Shown here piece after piece: positions 43,096 through 51,795 of a stretch of DNA of 64,000 nt. The notes under the pieces were generated by a model. The model did no database searches. It was not told where the DNA came from and saw nothing but the letters and a program-made list of their open reading frames with translations. Position numbers and translations under genes: made by a program. The stretch spans positions 1-64,000 of the forward strand of contig NZ_JACARE010000037.1 of assembly GCF_013386765.1 (NCBI RefSeq), given 5' to 3'. The first letter of the stretch is position 1; each line of letters starts with the position of its first letter. This stretch comes from Pseudomonas yamanorum (GTDB lineage Bacteria; Pseudomonadota; Gammaproteobacteria; Pseudomonadales; Pseudomonadaceae).

Positions 43096-43533
43096 TTACT
43101 GAGCAACAGCGACCAACCAAGGCAATCCAGCGGGCCGTTTGGCTATCGAGGGGAAGCTCTCAGCCTGGGGCCAGTCACGCAATGCTTGAGTGTATTTGAG
43201 CAACTCTTTGAACTGCTCAGCAGAAAGCGTGGTTTTCAATCCCATGTCCAACTGATCACGATGACGATCGCGCACCCAACTGATGCGCTGAATTTCCGAA
43301 TCACGCCACATGCGCTCATTTGCCTGGACTTCAGCATCGGAAATGACGGGGTCAATGTGCTCCTGGCACCGCTCACCCGAATCAATCAATAAACGCACTG
43401 CGCGATAAACTTCCGGTGTTTCTGCTTCAGTCACATGGTAGGGATAGCCGTCCAAGGTGACTAAGTAACTACCGTCTTTTTTAAGATAGATGTCCTCTAT
43501 GTTGTACTGCTCGGGACGTTGTTCGTTATCCAT
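43096..43533 (-). CDS. Tail-fibre assembly chaperone of module A
   Basis: The 145-residue protein is hydrophilic, with a C-terminal part (RDRHRDQLDMGLKTTLSAEQ and LLKYTQALRDWPQAESFPSI) typical of tail-fibre assembly proteins of the Tfa/DUF4376 kind. The start MDNEQRP at 43533 overlaps the fibre stop as TAATG, with a GGAGG site just upstream, so fibre and chaperone are co-translated. Such chaperones fold only their own fibre. Confidence 0.75.
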   Translation of the reverse strand: MDNEQRPEQYNIEDIYLKKDGSYLVTLDGYPYHVTEAETPEVYRAVRLLIDSGERCQEHIDPVISDAEVQANERMWRDSEIQRISWVRDRHRDQLDMGLKTTLSAEQFKELLKYTQALRDWPQAESFPSIAKRPAGLPWLVAVAQ

Positions 43534-44648
43534 TACTGAATCCTCCATGCAAAACCGACGCTATTTCCGTTACCCACTGCGGTGCCTCCAGCGACCACGC
43601 CGCTGCTGCCCCCAAGTGCCTGACCATTGCCGTTGTAATTGGCACAGAAATAGGCCCAAGTTCCGCCGGCCGGGATCGCACCGCCCAACGAAATCCATTG
43701 CCCAGCTACTGGTTTTAAAAAGCTGGAAGCTGACAGCGCATCGGTAATCCCGTAACCCGCCAGCGTAGTAGCCACGTTCGCTTTACGCGTAGGGTCAAAA
43801 TTCCCGGAAGTCCAAGCTGTCTGTGATCCCCACATGAGTTCGCCCGCAGAGTTCATAGCTAAAGACCTGGCAATCAGCCCCGCCCAGTGGAATAGGATTC
43901 GCGGTGCATAGTCAAAACCGGTCTGGCTATTACTGACTTCCTGCGCCTCACGAATTTCCAACGCACCACCAACACCATTGCCAAGTTCTCCCAAGACTTG
44001 CGCGGATAAGATAGGTCGTTGACGGCTGGTGCCCCCAACCACTAATGCATCAGTAATTCCATATCCCGCCAGCGATGTTGCTTTATCTGCTTTGGCTGCC
44101 GGATTGAAATTCCCGTCATGCCACAGCATACGCCATGCTCCACTGCCATCTTCAGCAAGCTTGCGCATACCAAACCACTCCCCCGTAACGCCTGAAAGGA
44201 GATCAAAGCCATACTTTCGATCGGGGTACTTTATATGCAAGCCAGCGCCATAACTCACCGCAACAGGTTTATCGGTCGTGGCGTCGCCGGCTGCGATGAA
44301 CTGATTAGCAGGAAGATCAGATACCTTGCCCTGGACAATAGAAGCAACAGAAAGAAGACCGCCCGCCCCCGCTGGCATTGCATCGGTGATTCCATACCCC
44401 GCCAACGTCGTCGGCTTATTCTTCAACTTCAACCAATCACTCAAAACGCTAAGCGCCTGCGCCAACTGATCGGTCTTCGCCTCATCCGGAACAATCCCCG
44501 CCGCCGCCAGCACATTCAAAATCTCCTGCGTAACCCCATTCCCCCACGCCGCCGGAATCAAACTCCCCGGCGTCCCCGTCACCGGGTTTTCATCCACAAA
44601 CTTGCCATTCACCAGCCCAACGCTGGGCACACTCTTTGGATAATCCAC
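43533..44648 (-). CDS. Tail fibre of module A
   Basis: The 371-residue fibre has a short N-terminal attachment part (MDYPKSVPSVGLVNGKFVDENPVTGTPGSLIP, in pieces) and three copies of a repeat containing T(S/T)LAGYGITDA (residues about 80, 195 and 298), common in phage collar fibres. A Gly/Ala-rich C-terminal receptor domain (about 315-371) ends FAWRIQ. The C-terminal domain would decide target specificity. It is unlike the module B fibre in sequence. Confidence 0.85.
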   Translation of the reverse strand: MDYPKSVPSVGLVNGKFVDENPVTGTPGSLIPAAWGNGVTQEILNVLAAAGIVPDEAKTDQLAQALSVLSDWLKLKNKPTTLAGYGITDAMPAGAGGLLSVASIVQGKVSDLPANQFIAAGDATTDKPVAVSYGAGLHIKYPDRKYGFDLLSGVTGEWFGMRKLAEDGSGAWRMLWHDGNFNPAAKADKATSLAGYGITDALVVGGTSRQRPILSAQVLGELGNGVGGALEIREAQEVSNSQTGFDYAPRILFHWAGLIARSLAMNSAGELMWGSQTAWTSGNFDPTRKANVATTLAGYGITDALSASSFLKPVAGQWISLGGAIPAGGTWAYFCANYNGNGQALGGSSGVVAGGTAVGNGNSVGFAWRIQ

Positions 44649-44659
44649 GCTTCTACCCT

Positions 44660-45259
44660 CTAGTCATAATTGATGTGCACCTGCGTATGAGCAGGTGCGC
44701 TGCGATGAATCAGGCACTCCAGGGCATTCCCCGGGTTGACGCCAAACCGCTCCCCCCAATAACTCGCCCCAAACCGTCGGCCCAGGTGCTGGCGTCCACC
44801 GGTGTTGAGGGTCCACATGAAGTGCGCCTGCCAGGTGCCGAAATGCGCGGCGCCGAAGCGCGAGCGGCCCATGCGCGGGGCGCGATGCTCAGTGACACTG
44901 GCGTCCGGATAGCCCTGGCTGCGGGCGATTTCGATGTAGTACGCGGCGCGCTGGCTGCCCACCGCCAACAGGCGTCGACGCACTGCCAGGCGACGGTCGT
45001 CGTACAGCGGACTCAAGCCCAGGCAAGGGTCGGGCAGTTGCATCACCCTTTCCCACTCGGGCACCAGTTCGCTGACCGTCACCGGGTCCATTTCGTTTTG
45101 CAGGTCGCAGGCCCGGGCGTCGATGCGCGTGAGTTCTTCGGCGATGCCTTTGAGCACCGTCTCCAACTGCGGCACCGTCTCCAGATCCCAGGCCGGACCG
45201 CTGGGCAACAAGGCGATCAGTTGTTCTTGATACTGGCCAGCGGTCCTTACTCCAGCCAT
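44660..45259 (-). CDS. DUF2313 (Mu gp48/YmfQ-like) baseplate wedge protein
   Basis: The 199-residue protein matches the family of baseplate proteins after gp47. It begins MAGVRTAGQYQEQLIALLPSGPAW and has YYIEIARSQGYPDASVTEH, an area typical of YmfQ. It joins the baseplate to the tail fibre. Its start overlaps the end of the gp47 gene by 13 bases and the fibre follows 11 bases on. Confidence 0.85.
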   Translation of the reverse strand: MAGVRTAGQYQEQLIALLPSGPAWDLETVPQLETVLKGIAEELTRIDARACDLQNEMDPVTVSELVPEWERVMQLPDPCLGLSPLYDDRRLAVRRRLLAVGSQRAAYYIEIARSQGYPDASVTEHRAPRMGRSRFGAAHFGTWQAHFMWTLNTGGRQHLGRRFGASYWGERFGVNPGNALECLIHRSAPAHTQVHINYD

Positions 45260-46287
45260 GTGATACCTCCGAACACCAGCAACTGATTCGTCGCTGCCGT
45301 AACGTCCGCCAGCGGGCTTGTCAGTGTGTGATCGGTCTCACCGGTCGCAGTGCTGATGGCTTCGGCGATATGGGTCAGCAACAAGGTCTCACCCAGCCCC
45401 GCCTCACGGTTGTGCAAGTCCCGCAGTTGCGCCTCGACCGCCGCACGCACGGCGCTGGTGTCGGGTGTCAGCCGCAGCTGATAAGCCACCGGCTTCATCA
45501 CGGGCGCCAACACATACACATCAGCCGTCACCGGCCGCAGCGGTTCGATATGGGCTTGCACCTGCGCCAACTGCGCTGCATTCGGGATCGGTTGCGGGTC
45601 GTCATCACGCATCACGAACACCCCCACCGTCCCCGGCCCGAGGTAATTTCCGCGACACCACGCTCGGGTAATCCCGGGCACTTCGAGTGACCATGTCTCG
45701 TAATCCTGCGCCGAACCGCCCTGGGGAATAACCCGGTAGGAACGAATCACCCGCGCCCGCAGCGACTCCAATGTTTCTCGCGCCACACCGCCGGTCAGCC
45801 CCGGCGCCAGCACGGTAAAGGTCGAGCCAATGCCTTGCAGCGGCTGCACCGCGATCAGGCTCAACCCAGCATCAGCGTTGCCCAGAGTGCCGGCATCAAT
45901 CGCCTGCACCGTGGTGGTGTTGAGGCCGGCGTGGGTCGTGCCGGCAGCAGTGACTTTGAAGCTGCGCCCATCACTGGCTTGCAGCACCGTGTCCACATCC
46001 AGCACCGCGCCCGCCGCGGCGGTAAAACTCACGCTGCCAGTGGCCGCCACCGCAGCCTTGCGCGCCTGGTTCAAGCGCAACGCGGCAATGCGCTCCAGGG
46101 TGGATTCATCAGCGGTATCCGGCAGGATCTGCTCAGCGATCCAATCGAGATAACCGTACAGGCCGAACGCCGCACCACTCAGGGTACGCGCCAGAACCTG
46201 GGCATCGGACTGGCGCAGCGAATCGCTGGCCAGGTCGCTTTGGGTGCGTTTGATCAGCACCGGCAGCGAAGGGGTTTCAAACGGCAT
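45247..46287 (-). CDS. Baseplate J/gp47-family protein of module A
   Basis: The 346-residue baseplate protein carries the conserved RARVIRSYRVIPQGGSAQDYE stretch (about 180-200, in parts) and WSLEVPGITRAWC of the Baseplate_J family. The N-terminal half is Ala/Thr-rich. It forms part of the wedge triggering sheath contraction. Adjacent genes overlap on both sides. Confidence 0.9.
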   Translation of the reverse strand: MPFETPSLPVLIKRTQSDLASDSLRQSDAQVLARTLSGAAFGLYGYLDWIAEQILPDTADESTLERIAALRLNQARKAAVAATGSVSFTAAAGAVLDVDTVLQASDGRSFKVTAAGTTHAGLNTTTVQAIDAGTLGNADAGLSLIAVQPLQGIGSTFTVLAPGLTGGVARETLESLRARVIRSYRVIPQGGSAQDYETWSLEVPGITRAWCRGNYLGPGTVGVFVMRDDDPQPIPNAAQLAQVQAHIEPLRPVTADVYVLAPVMKPVAYQLRLTPDTSAVRAAVEAQLRDLHNREAGLGETLLLTHIAEAISTATGETDHTLTSPLADVTAATNQLLVFGGITWLE

Positions 46288-46675
46288 AGATCACCTGCCA
46301 ACTGTTATCAGGGTTGATGTCCAGGCGCTCGCCGTCGGCCAGGGTCAGCTGCGTGCGCAGGCTGAGGCGCTGGGCGTCGAGGCGTTCACTGAGGACTTCG
46401 ATGGCGCTGCAATGCCCGTCGTGGATCAGCCATTGCAGGGCTTCGCGGGCATAGAATTCGGCGTCCAGTTGCGTCTGGCGGGTCAGCTTGACCCGGCGCA
46501 GCAGCCACAGCCTTGAGCCGATACGGTCGTCGGCCACGCTGGGAAAACTGTCGCCCCACCAGCCGAAGCGCTCGTCATCGTCAACGGCATCGTCCGGCGC
46601 GGCACGGCGCCAGGTGAACAGGCTGATCATCACCGAACGGGTCAGGGCATTTTTCAGGTTGTCGGAGACAAACAT
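46277..46675 (-). CDS. Gp46-family baseplate protein
   Basis: The 132-residue protein has the Mu gp46/DUF2316-like pattern WGDSFPSVADDRIGSRLWLLRR (about 41-62, in parts) and a C-terminal hydrophobic/acidic end. It lies between spike and gp47 genes as in Mu. Start MFVSDN at 46675; it overlaps both neighbours. Confidence 0.85.
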   Translation of the reverse strand: MFVSDNLKNALTRSVMISLFTWRRAAPDDAVDDDERFGWWGDSFPSVADDRIGSRLWLLRRVKLTRQTQLDAEFYAREALQWLIHDGHCSAIEVLSERLDAQRLSLRTQLTLADGERLDINPDNSWQVIYAV

Positions 46676-47184
46676 CACTGGCCTCCCGCCGGCGCGCCGG
46701 TCTGGCCATTGCCCGGCTGTACGCCCACATGCACGTGCCGGATCTGGCTGATACCGCCGGCAATCTGGTCGCCCTGGGAGATGATCTTGCCGCTCTGGGT
46801 CAGGGTCGGCGTATCAATGTTCACGGCACTGCTGGCGCGGATGTTCAGGGTGGCGGTTTCAATGTCGATCACCCGCCCGCGCTTGAAGTGAACCTTGTCG
46901 CCTTCGTCGGTGTAGATCGCCACTTCACCCGGTGCCAGGGACTGCAACCGATAGCGCCGGTCAGCCACCACCAACACGATGGCATGGGAACGGTCGCCGC
47001 CCAGAAATGTGGCGATGCCTTCAGCACCGGCCAACGGGTTGCTGGTGAAACCGTAGGGTTCGAAGTGCTCCATGTCGTCGTTCACTTCGCCTGCGGTCAG
47101 GCGCATTTGCAGCGATTGCAGCTTGGTGGCCGAGTGGGCGAGCACGACAGTGCCGCGCGCCAGCAGGCGAGTCAGTAGGCTCAT
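46675..47184 (-). CDS. Baseplate spike protein (Mu gp45/P2 gpV type)
   Basis: The 169-residue protein has an N-terminal OB-like and beta region and a C-terminal beta-helix spike (about 90-155; repeating pattern RVIDIETATLNIRASSAVNIDTPTLTQSGKI, in parts). It ends with HVHVGV (about 151-156); HxH is the iron-binding tip motif of gp45 and gpV spikes. The spike pierces the outer membrane of the target. Start MSLLTRLL at 47184. Confidence 0.88.
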   Translation of the reverse strand: MSLLTRLLARGTVVLAHSATKLQSLQMRLTAGEVNDDMEHFEPYGFTSNPLAGAEGIATFLGGDRSHAIVLVVADRRYRLQSLAPGEVAIYTDEGDKVHFKRGRVIDIETATLNIRASSAVNIDTPTLTQSGKIISQGDQIAGGISQIRHVHVGVQPGNGQTGAPAGGQ

Positions 47185-47200
47185 GGAAATTCCTTGGGGG

Positions 47201-48238
47201 TTAAGCAGAGGGCAACGGATTGGCATCAAAGGTGGACGGCGGCGCCACCTGCAGGGTGGTGATCGAACCTTGCTCGGAAAGCGAATAAGTAATCCTGGAG
47301 ATCAGCAAGTCCTGGTCGAAACCCAGCACCGGATCGATCACTCGCACCAACAGGTTGTGGCGCCACAGATCGCCGTTGGACTGCCGCCAGCCTTGCACGG
47401 TGTAGGTGGTGGTCAGGGCTTTGCCAGTGCGGGTGGAGCGCTCCCAGTCGGCGCGTTGCTGGGCCAACTCAGGCGTCAACTGCGTCGGTTCGCTGATCAC
47501 CGTGACGCGTTTTCGCGTGGCTTTTTCATCCCGGGAAATGCCTGAAACCTCACTCACCGCCGTCGCGCTTTTCTGATCATCGCCCTTGTGCTGGCCGATG
47601 ACCCGGTACTCGGAAAACACCGAGCCAAAGTCCCTCGGAGCATTCGCCGAAAGGATGTTCTTGCCCAGCTCCAGGCTGTCATTTGCGCGCCCGGCACTGC
47701 CGGGCAATGCCAACACCAGGCGTCCGTCTGCATCGTCGGTGGAGAACACCCGATACAACGTCAGCAAGCGGTCGATGGATTGAAATACCGTCTCACCGGG
47801 CACGATGCTGTGGGTATGCAAACGCGTGGTCTCGGCAATCTCGCTGAGCACCTCGACGCCATAGGTAGCCGTCAGTGCACGCACGATGCTCAGCACACTT
47901 TGCCCACGCCACTGACCGGGCTGGTTGATCGCGGCGCAGTCCACCAGGTCCTGGGTCAGCGAACCGCCCTCGATACTCAGGCTGATCTGTTTGCCGTCAT
48001 AGCTGACCGGCACCTTGAACACAAAGCCGGTGAGCACCAGGTCGCAACCGATCCGTACCTGGCAGCGGGCACCCGGTTTGATGGGAACCGCCAGGGTTTG
48101 CCCGGGCCATTGCCAGGTGATGTTGAGGGTGAAGGTGCGAAACTGGCGTTCCAGGTCGGCGCTGATTTCGACGCTTTTCCAGCCGCCATAGTCCAGGCCG
48201 TCAACGGTCAGGGTGACGGCATTGTCCAGATCGTTCAT
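47201..48238 (-). CDS. Mu gp44-like baseplate hub protein
   Basis: The 345-residue protein sits between spike and gp43 genes as in Mu. N-terminal ITWQWPGQTLAVPIKPG and GSLTQDLVDCAAI, and a late RHNLLVRVIDPVLGFDQDLLISRITYSLSEQG (in parts) match the gp44/gpP hub family, which joins the spike to the tube. It is the same fold group as P2 gpD, which module B supplies separately. Confidence 0.85.
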   Translation of the reverse strand: MNDLDNAVTLTVDGLDYGGWKSVEISADLERQFRTFTLNITWQWPGQTLAVPIKPGARCQVRIGCDLVLTGFVFKVPVSYDGKQISLSIEGGSLTQDLVDCAAINQPGQWRGQSVLSIVRALTATYGVEVLSEIAETTRLHTHSIVPGETVFQSIDRLLTLYRVFSTDDADGRLVLALPGSAGRANDSLELGKNILSANAPRDFGSVFSEYRVIGQHKGDDQKSATAVSEVSGISRDEKATRKRVTVISEPTQLTPELAQQRADWERSTRTGKALTTTYTVQGWRQSNGDLWRHNLLVRVIDPVLGFDQDLLISRITYSLSEQGSITTLQVAPPSTFDANPLPSA

Positions 48239-48241
48239 GGG

Positions 48242-49480
48242 TTACTCCCTGACCACTTGCAGGTCGGCAGGCGGCAGGAAGCCCGGATGCGCCACCCGAT
48301 TGCGCTGCACCACCTCGCCCACTCGCGTCGCATCACCAAAGCGCTGATAAGCCAACACCAGGGCCGGCATGCTGCGCATCGGCGTCAGGTTGACCAGCCG
48401 TACACCAGACGAAGCCACCGCCGTCAGATGCGTAAACATCTGTTGGCGCAAGTCGTTCAGTGCAACGTAGTGCCCGACGTCGGCCTTCAATGCGGACTGC
48501 CACATGGCTTCGTTCAGAAGGTCACGCAGCACCAGCACATCGTCAGCCACCGGCACTTCACGGCGCTGCACCGGCTGTGCCGCCTGTTGCGCCAGGGACG
48601 GCGTAGTGCTGAGGGTCACCGCTTTGGTCGCCACCGGTACATCCGCCAGCCAATGGGCGATCTTCACCCACAACGCATCCTGTACCAGATTGGCGGTGGC
48701 CTGCACGGAGGCCACGCTGTCCTTGCCAGTGGTCAGCTTTGGCACGTCGATATTCCGAGCCGCTTCCACCTGCTGCGAGAGGTCGGCCAACATGCCGCGA
48801 TAACCCGTGCGGGCAAACGCCTTCAGCTCCTTCACATCGCCGAGCAAGCCCTTGAACTCGGCGCTCAATTCCTTGGGCACTTCCTTGATGGCTTTGACCA
48901 AGGCATTCAGGTCGCCATACAACTGAATCAGTGGGGCAAACTGCTGCTCAATCACCTGGTAAACCTCTGCCAGGCCATTGCGCAACGCCTGGATGCCCAC
49001 CCGCGCCTGCTTCACCAGCGCGACGGCCTGCTCAAAACGCAGTACTGCCGAACCCAGCAAACTGTCGGCCGACACCAGCAACAACTGGCGGGTATTGACC
49101 GCTGCCGTGGGAAACTTCAAGGGTTCGTCGGGATAGAACTTCAGGGCAAATGTCACCAGCCCGCCGTCCTGACGGGTCTGGGTCATCTCGCATTCGCCGA
49201 CCTTGACCTGCAACCGTCCAAGCCAAGGGTGCACCAGCTCACCGGCGCCCTCCTCCAGGGCCTTGAGCAGCTTGTCGCGTTGTTCCAGGCAATCCTCGCC
49301 CACCACAAACGCCGTCAGCTCATGCACCCTGGATTGCTGGCCGAGCCCTTCAAAGAACGGCAGGTCGCGCTGAGGGTATTCGTGCAACTGGCCCTTCTTG
49401 CCGACCGGGACTTTTGCCTGGTCGACCCAAAACCCGACGCCACGAAACGACGCCGGCAACAAACGATCACGCCAGCTCAT
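48242..49480 (-). CDS. DNA circularisation family protein (Mu gp43-like)
   Basis: The 412-residue protein begins MSWRDRLLPASFRGVGFWVD and carries the DNA_circ_N domain (about 1-100; LPFFEGLGQQSRVHELTAFVVG, in parts). Despite the name, in contractile tails it is a baseplate/tail component. Start at 49480 (Met, conserved N-terminus) overlaps the tape-measure end by 14 bases. Confidence 0.85.
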   Translation of the reverse strand: MSWRDRLLPASFRGVGFWVDQAKVPVGKKGQLHEYPQRDLPFFEGLGQQSRVHELTAFVVGEDCLEQRDKLLKALEEGAGELVHPWLGRLQVKVGECEMTQTRQDGGLVTFALKFYPDEPLKFPTAAVNTRQLLLVSADSLLGSAVLRFEQAVALVKQARVGIQALRNGLAEVYQVIEQQFAPLIQLYGDLNALVKAIKEVPKELSAEFKGLLGDVKELKAFARTGYRGMLADLSQQVEAARNIDVPKLTTGKDSVASVQATANLVQDALWVKIAHWLADVPVATKAVTLSTTPSLAQQAAQPVQRREVPVADDVLVLRDLLNEAMWQSALKADVGHYVALNDLRQQMFTHLTAVASSGVRLVNLTPMRSMPALVLAYQRFGDATRVGEVVQRNRVAHPGFLPPADLQVVRE

Positions 49481-50960
49481 TGGAGCCTCCAAGGGACAGG
49501 GAACGGTAGCCGACACGCGGGGTGACACTCAGGCCGGGTTGGTTGGTGCTGGGTTGGTCGACCCGCAGGCCGGCCGGAGCATTGTCGAAACTCACCCGCA
49601 GGTCGCCATTGAGCTGGGTGCGGTTGTTGGCGGCGGTTTGTTGCAGCAGCGAACTGGAGCTGGACGCCAGCGGCGAAATCAACTCAGGCCCCTTGCGAAA
49701 CCAGGATGGATTACGCGCGCTTTCGGCATTGCGCGCCTGCTGCTCAGTGGTCAACTCCACCACACTGCCGGTAGCCCGGTTGATCGCTTCACCCAGCCCA
49801 CCATCAAACAGCTTGCGAATCGGCGCGGTGATCACCGCAAGCTTCTCCGACAACTCGGTGAACCAACTCAGTACCGGTGCCCACAGGGCTTCGAGCTGTT
49901 CCATCGGATGCCAGTCGTCGAACAGGCCACTCAACACCACAAAGGCATCCTGGGCCTGCAACTTGATATCGCTCCAGATCGAGGCAAATGCACCGGTTAC
50001 GGTGCCCCAGACGGCAGAGATCTTGTCCAGGGGTGACCAGTCAAAGTAACTGCTGACGACGGTGAAGGCCGCCAGCGCGGTGAGCTTGAAGTCACTCCAG
50101 ATCGCCGCAAACACCCCGCTGATCACGCCCCAGTTGGCAATGATTTGCCCCAAGGGTGACCAACTGAACAGGCTCTTCATGAACTCGACCACCGGCACGC
50201 TGAGCGCCTTGAGCAAGTCCCAAAGCGCGGCAAAAAAACCAGTGATCGGCCCCCACAGGCGCATCAGTTGTTCCAGCGGACGAAACGCAAAGACCGTCTG
50301 AAAAAACTCGCCCAGGGTTCCAATCGCCGACATCACGCGCTCGCCAAGCCCGACAAAAAACGCCGATATCGGCTTCCAGTTGGCGACGATCAATCCCGCG
50401 GCCACCGCAATGCCGACGGCAACCAGCACAATCGGATTGGCGCTGAGCACCAGTTGCATCAAGCCGAGTGCCTGAGACACGCCGGTGACGGCCGCCTGTA
50501 TCGCGGTAAACGCCACCGCGCCGGCAGCCAGGCCCTGCACCAGTTGCGGATTTTCAGTGAGCACCTGGGCCACCGACGCCAGCAACGGCTCCAGCCCGAC
50601 CACCACCGCCGTGACGGCCGGCAACAGTGCGGTACCGAAAGCCACCGAGACCTTGTCCAGCGACGCGTTGAAATCCTTCATCCCCTGCGCCGCCGCTTCG
50701 GTAACGCCCTGCCCCACGGCGGCACTCACCCCGCCGACCTCAGCCTTGAACGCCAATGCCGATTTGATACCGCTGACAAACGGCGCCGCCAGCCCGCCGC
50801 CCTTCACCAAACCAGCGATGTCCAGCTTGCCGAGGCCGGTCTGCTCCAGGTTCTGCCGGAAGCGCCCGACGGTGGCCTGCAACGCAGCAAGCTTGGGCGA
50901 CAGCTGGTCGATGCCGGTCAGGCGCACGGCGGTACTTTCTACTTTCTGAGCTTCTGCCAT
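49467..50960 (-). CDS. Tape-measure protein of module A
   Basis: The 497-residue protein has a central hydrophobic part (about 115-185) and four tandem copies of a roughly 45-residue unit of the form SPL-x-x-I-x-x-WG-x-(I/V)(S/T)G-x-FA-x-(I/L)W (about 235-385). The N-terminal third has the Gly/Ala-rich chaperone-binding character. Tape measures set tail length at about 0.15 nm per residue, giving roughly 75 nm. The ATG at 50960 overlaps the stop of the frameshifted gp41' product (TGATG). Confidence 0.87.
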   Translation of the reverse strand: MAEAQKVESTAVRLTGIDQLSPKLAALQATVGRFRQNLEQTGLGKLDIAGLVKGGGLAAPFVSGIKSALAFKAEVGGVSAAVGQGVTEAAAQGMKDFNASLDKVSVAFGTALLPAVTAVVVGLEPLLASVAQVLTENPQLVQGLAAGAVAFTAIQAAVTGVSQALGLMQLVLSANPIVLVAVGIAVAAGLIVANWKPISAFFVGLGERVMSAIGTLGEFFQTVFAFRPLEQLMRLWGPITGFFAALWDLLKALSVPVVEFMKSLFSWSPLGQIIANWGVISGVFAAIWSDFKLTALAAFTVVSSYFDWSPLDKISAVWGTVTGAFASIWSDIKLQAQDAFVVLSGLFDDWHPMEQLEALWAPVLSWFTELSEKLAVITAPIRKLFDGGLGEAINRATGSVVELTTEQQARNAESARNPSWFRKGPELISPLASSSSSLLQQTAANNRTQLNGDLRVSFDNAPAGLRVDQPSTNQPGLSVTPRVGYRSLSLGGSNELA

Positions 50961-51387
50961 CACTGCACCTGCTGCATCGCATTGATCCGTTGCGCATGCT
51001 CCAGGGATTCCCGGAGCGTATCCAAAGGCCTGGCCAGCATCTGTTCAGGGTCAACCTTCCAGAACCAGGCCAGGTCATAGGCCACCGCAATCAGCTCGGC
51101 GACGGTGCCTGCGCCGCACTCATGAAAAAACCGGCGACGGCCCAGCTCAGCGCGTTGAAGTCCACCAGGTCGAGTTGGTTGACCGACGACGGCGGAATAC
51201 CCGCGCACACCGCGATGTACTTGGCGGCCACGTCGAGATCCAGACTCACGTCTTCGCCCTTGTCGATCTTGTACGGCAGCGCCTTGATCGCCCGCACTTC
51301 CTGCACCGTCGGGCGGCGCAGGGTGAGTTCGGCCAGTGGCTCGCCGTGGGCCTCGATGGCCACTTGCAGCTTCACCGTATCGCTCAT
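50960..51387 (-). CDS. Tail-assembly chaperone, frameshifted product (gp41-gp41')
   Basis: The product of -1 frameshifting is 142 residues: 88 from the zero frame, then HECGAGTVAELIAVAY and the rest (54 residues) from the -1 frame, ending at the tape-measure start. The longer form normally binds the tape measure. The unshifted form stops at 51091. Confidence 0.8.
51091..51387 (-). CDS. Tail-assembly chaperone, unshifted product (Mu gp41-like)
   Basis: The 98-residue form begins MSDTVKLQVAIEAHGEPLAEL, has LTLRRPTVQEVRAIKALPYKI (parts) and ends AQAPSPS. The family helps assemble the tube round the tape measure and is not in the finished tail. Its start overlaps the tube stop (ATGA). Confidence 0.87.
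   Translation of the reverse strand: MSDTVKLQVAIEAHGEPLAELTLRRPTVQEVRAIKALPYKIDKGEDVSLDLDVAAKYIAVCAGIPPSSVNQLDLVDFNALSWAVAGFFMSAAQAPSPS
51124..51130 (-). other. Programmed -1 frameshift heptamer T TTT TTC (module A)
   Basis: In the gp41-like frame the codons GGT TTT TTC ATG contain T-TTT-TTC at residues 87-88. Slippage by -1 re-pairs both Phe tRNAs on TTT and enters a frame open to 50960, adding 54 residues. This matches the gp41/41' (E/E') logic of contractile and siphovirus tails. Confidence 0.85.
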
Positions 51388-51731
51388 TGCCAGGTCCCCT
51401 TGATGCCTTCGAATTTCAGCTCGATCACGGCATCGTCGCCCTTGGCCACCGGTTCTTCCACCAGGTAGGCACCGGCCAGCACGTAGACTTTGCCGTTGTT
51501 GAATTCGCAGGTGACGGTCATGTCGGTGCCCGCGATCAGCTGCTTGAGCGGAAAGTCCGGCGTGTGCAGTGCGGTGACTTTGAAGGACGGGGTGATGTCG
51601 GTTTCCTTATAGAAACCCGGCACCACAGTTTCCCGTTTGACGGCCATCAACGGTGCTTCGCAGCCGCCGTTGATGGTCAGTTGAGCGCCGTCCACTTTGA
51701 CGTAGCAGGTGCCCGCAATCAGTTGACCCAT
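51384..51731 (-). CDS. Tail tube protein (Mu gp40-like)
   Basis: The 115-residue protein begins MGQLIAGTCYVKVDG and has the beta-rich pattern of Mu-type tail tube (tail core) proteins, with LMAVKRETVVPGFYKET and KLEFEGIKG-like ELKFEGIKGTW. It forms the inner rigid tube inside the sheath. It is 64 bases after the sheath gene. Confidence 0.87.
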   Translation of the reverse strand: MGQLIAGTCYVKVDGAQLTINGGCEAPLMAVKRETVVPGFYKETDITPSFKVTALHTPDFPLKQLIAGTDMTVTCEFNNGKVYVLAGAYLVEEPVAKGDDAVIELKFEGIKGTWQ

Positions 51732-51795
51732 GATGTTTCTCCCAAAAATAAGCCCGCACGCGGCGGGCTGGAATCAGTTGCGAAAAGCGCGGGGG

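Noticed and set aside
47588..49525. Open frame of about 645 codons opposite the gp43/gp44 genes
   Set aside because: It crosses two well-supported baseplate genes on the other strand and its His/Gln/Arg-rich product is typical of antisense frames.
50960..51208. Separate 82-codon gene starting inside the tail chaperone
   Set aside because: Its N-terminal part is only the shadow of the chaperone frame; the real use is as a -1 frameshift extension.
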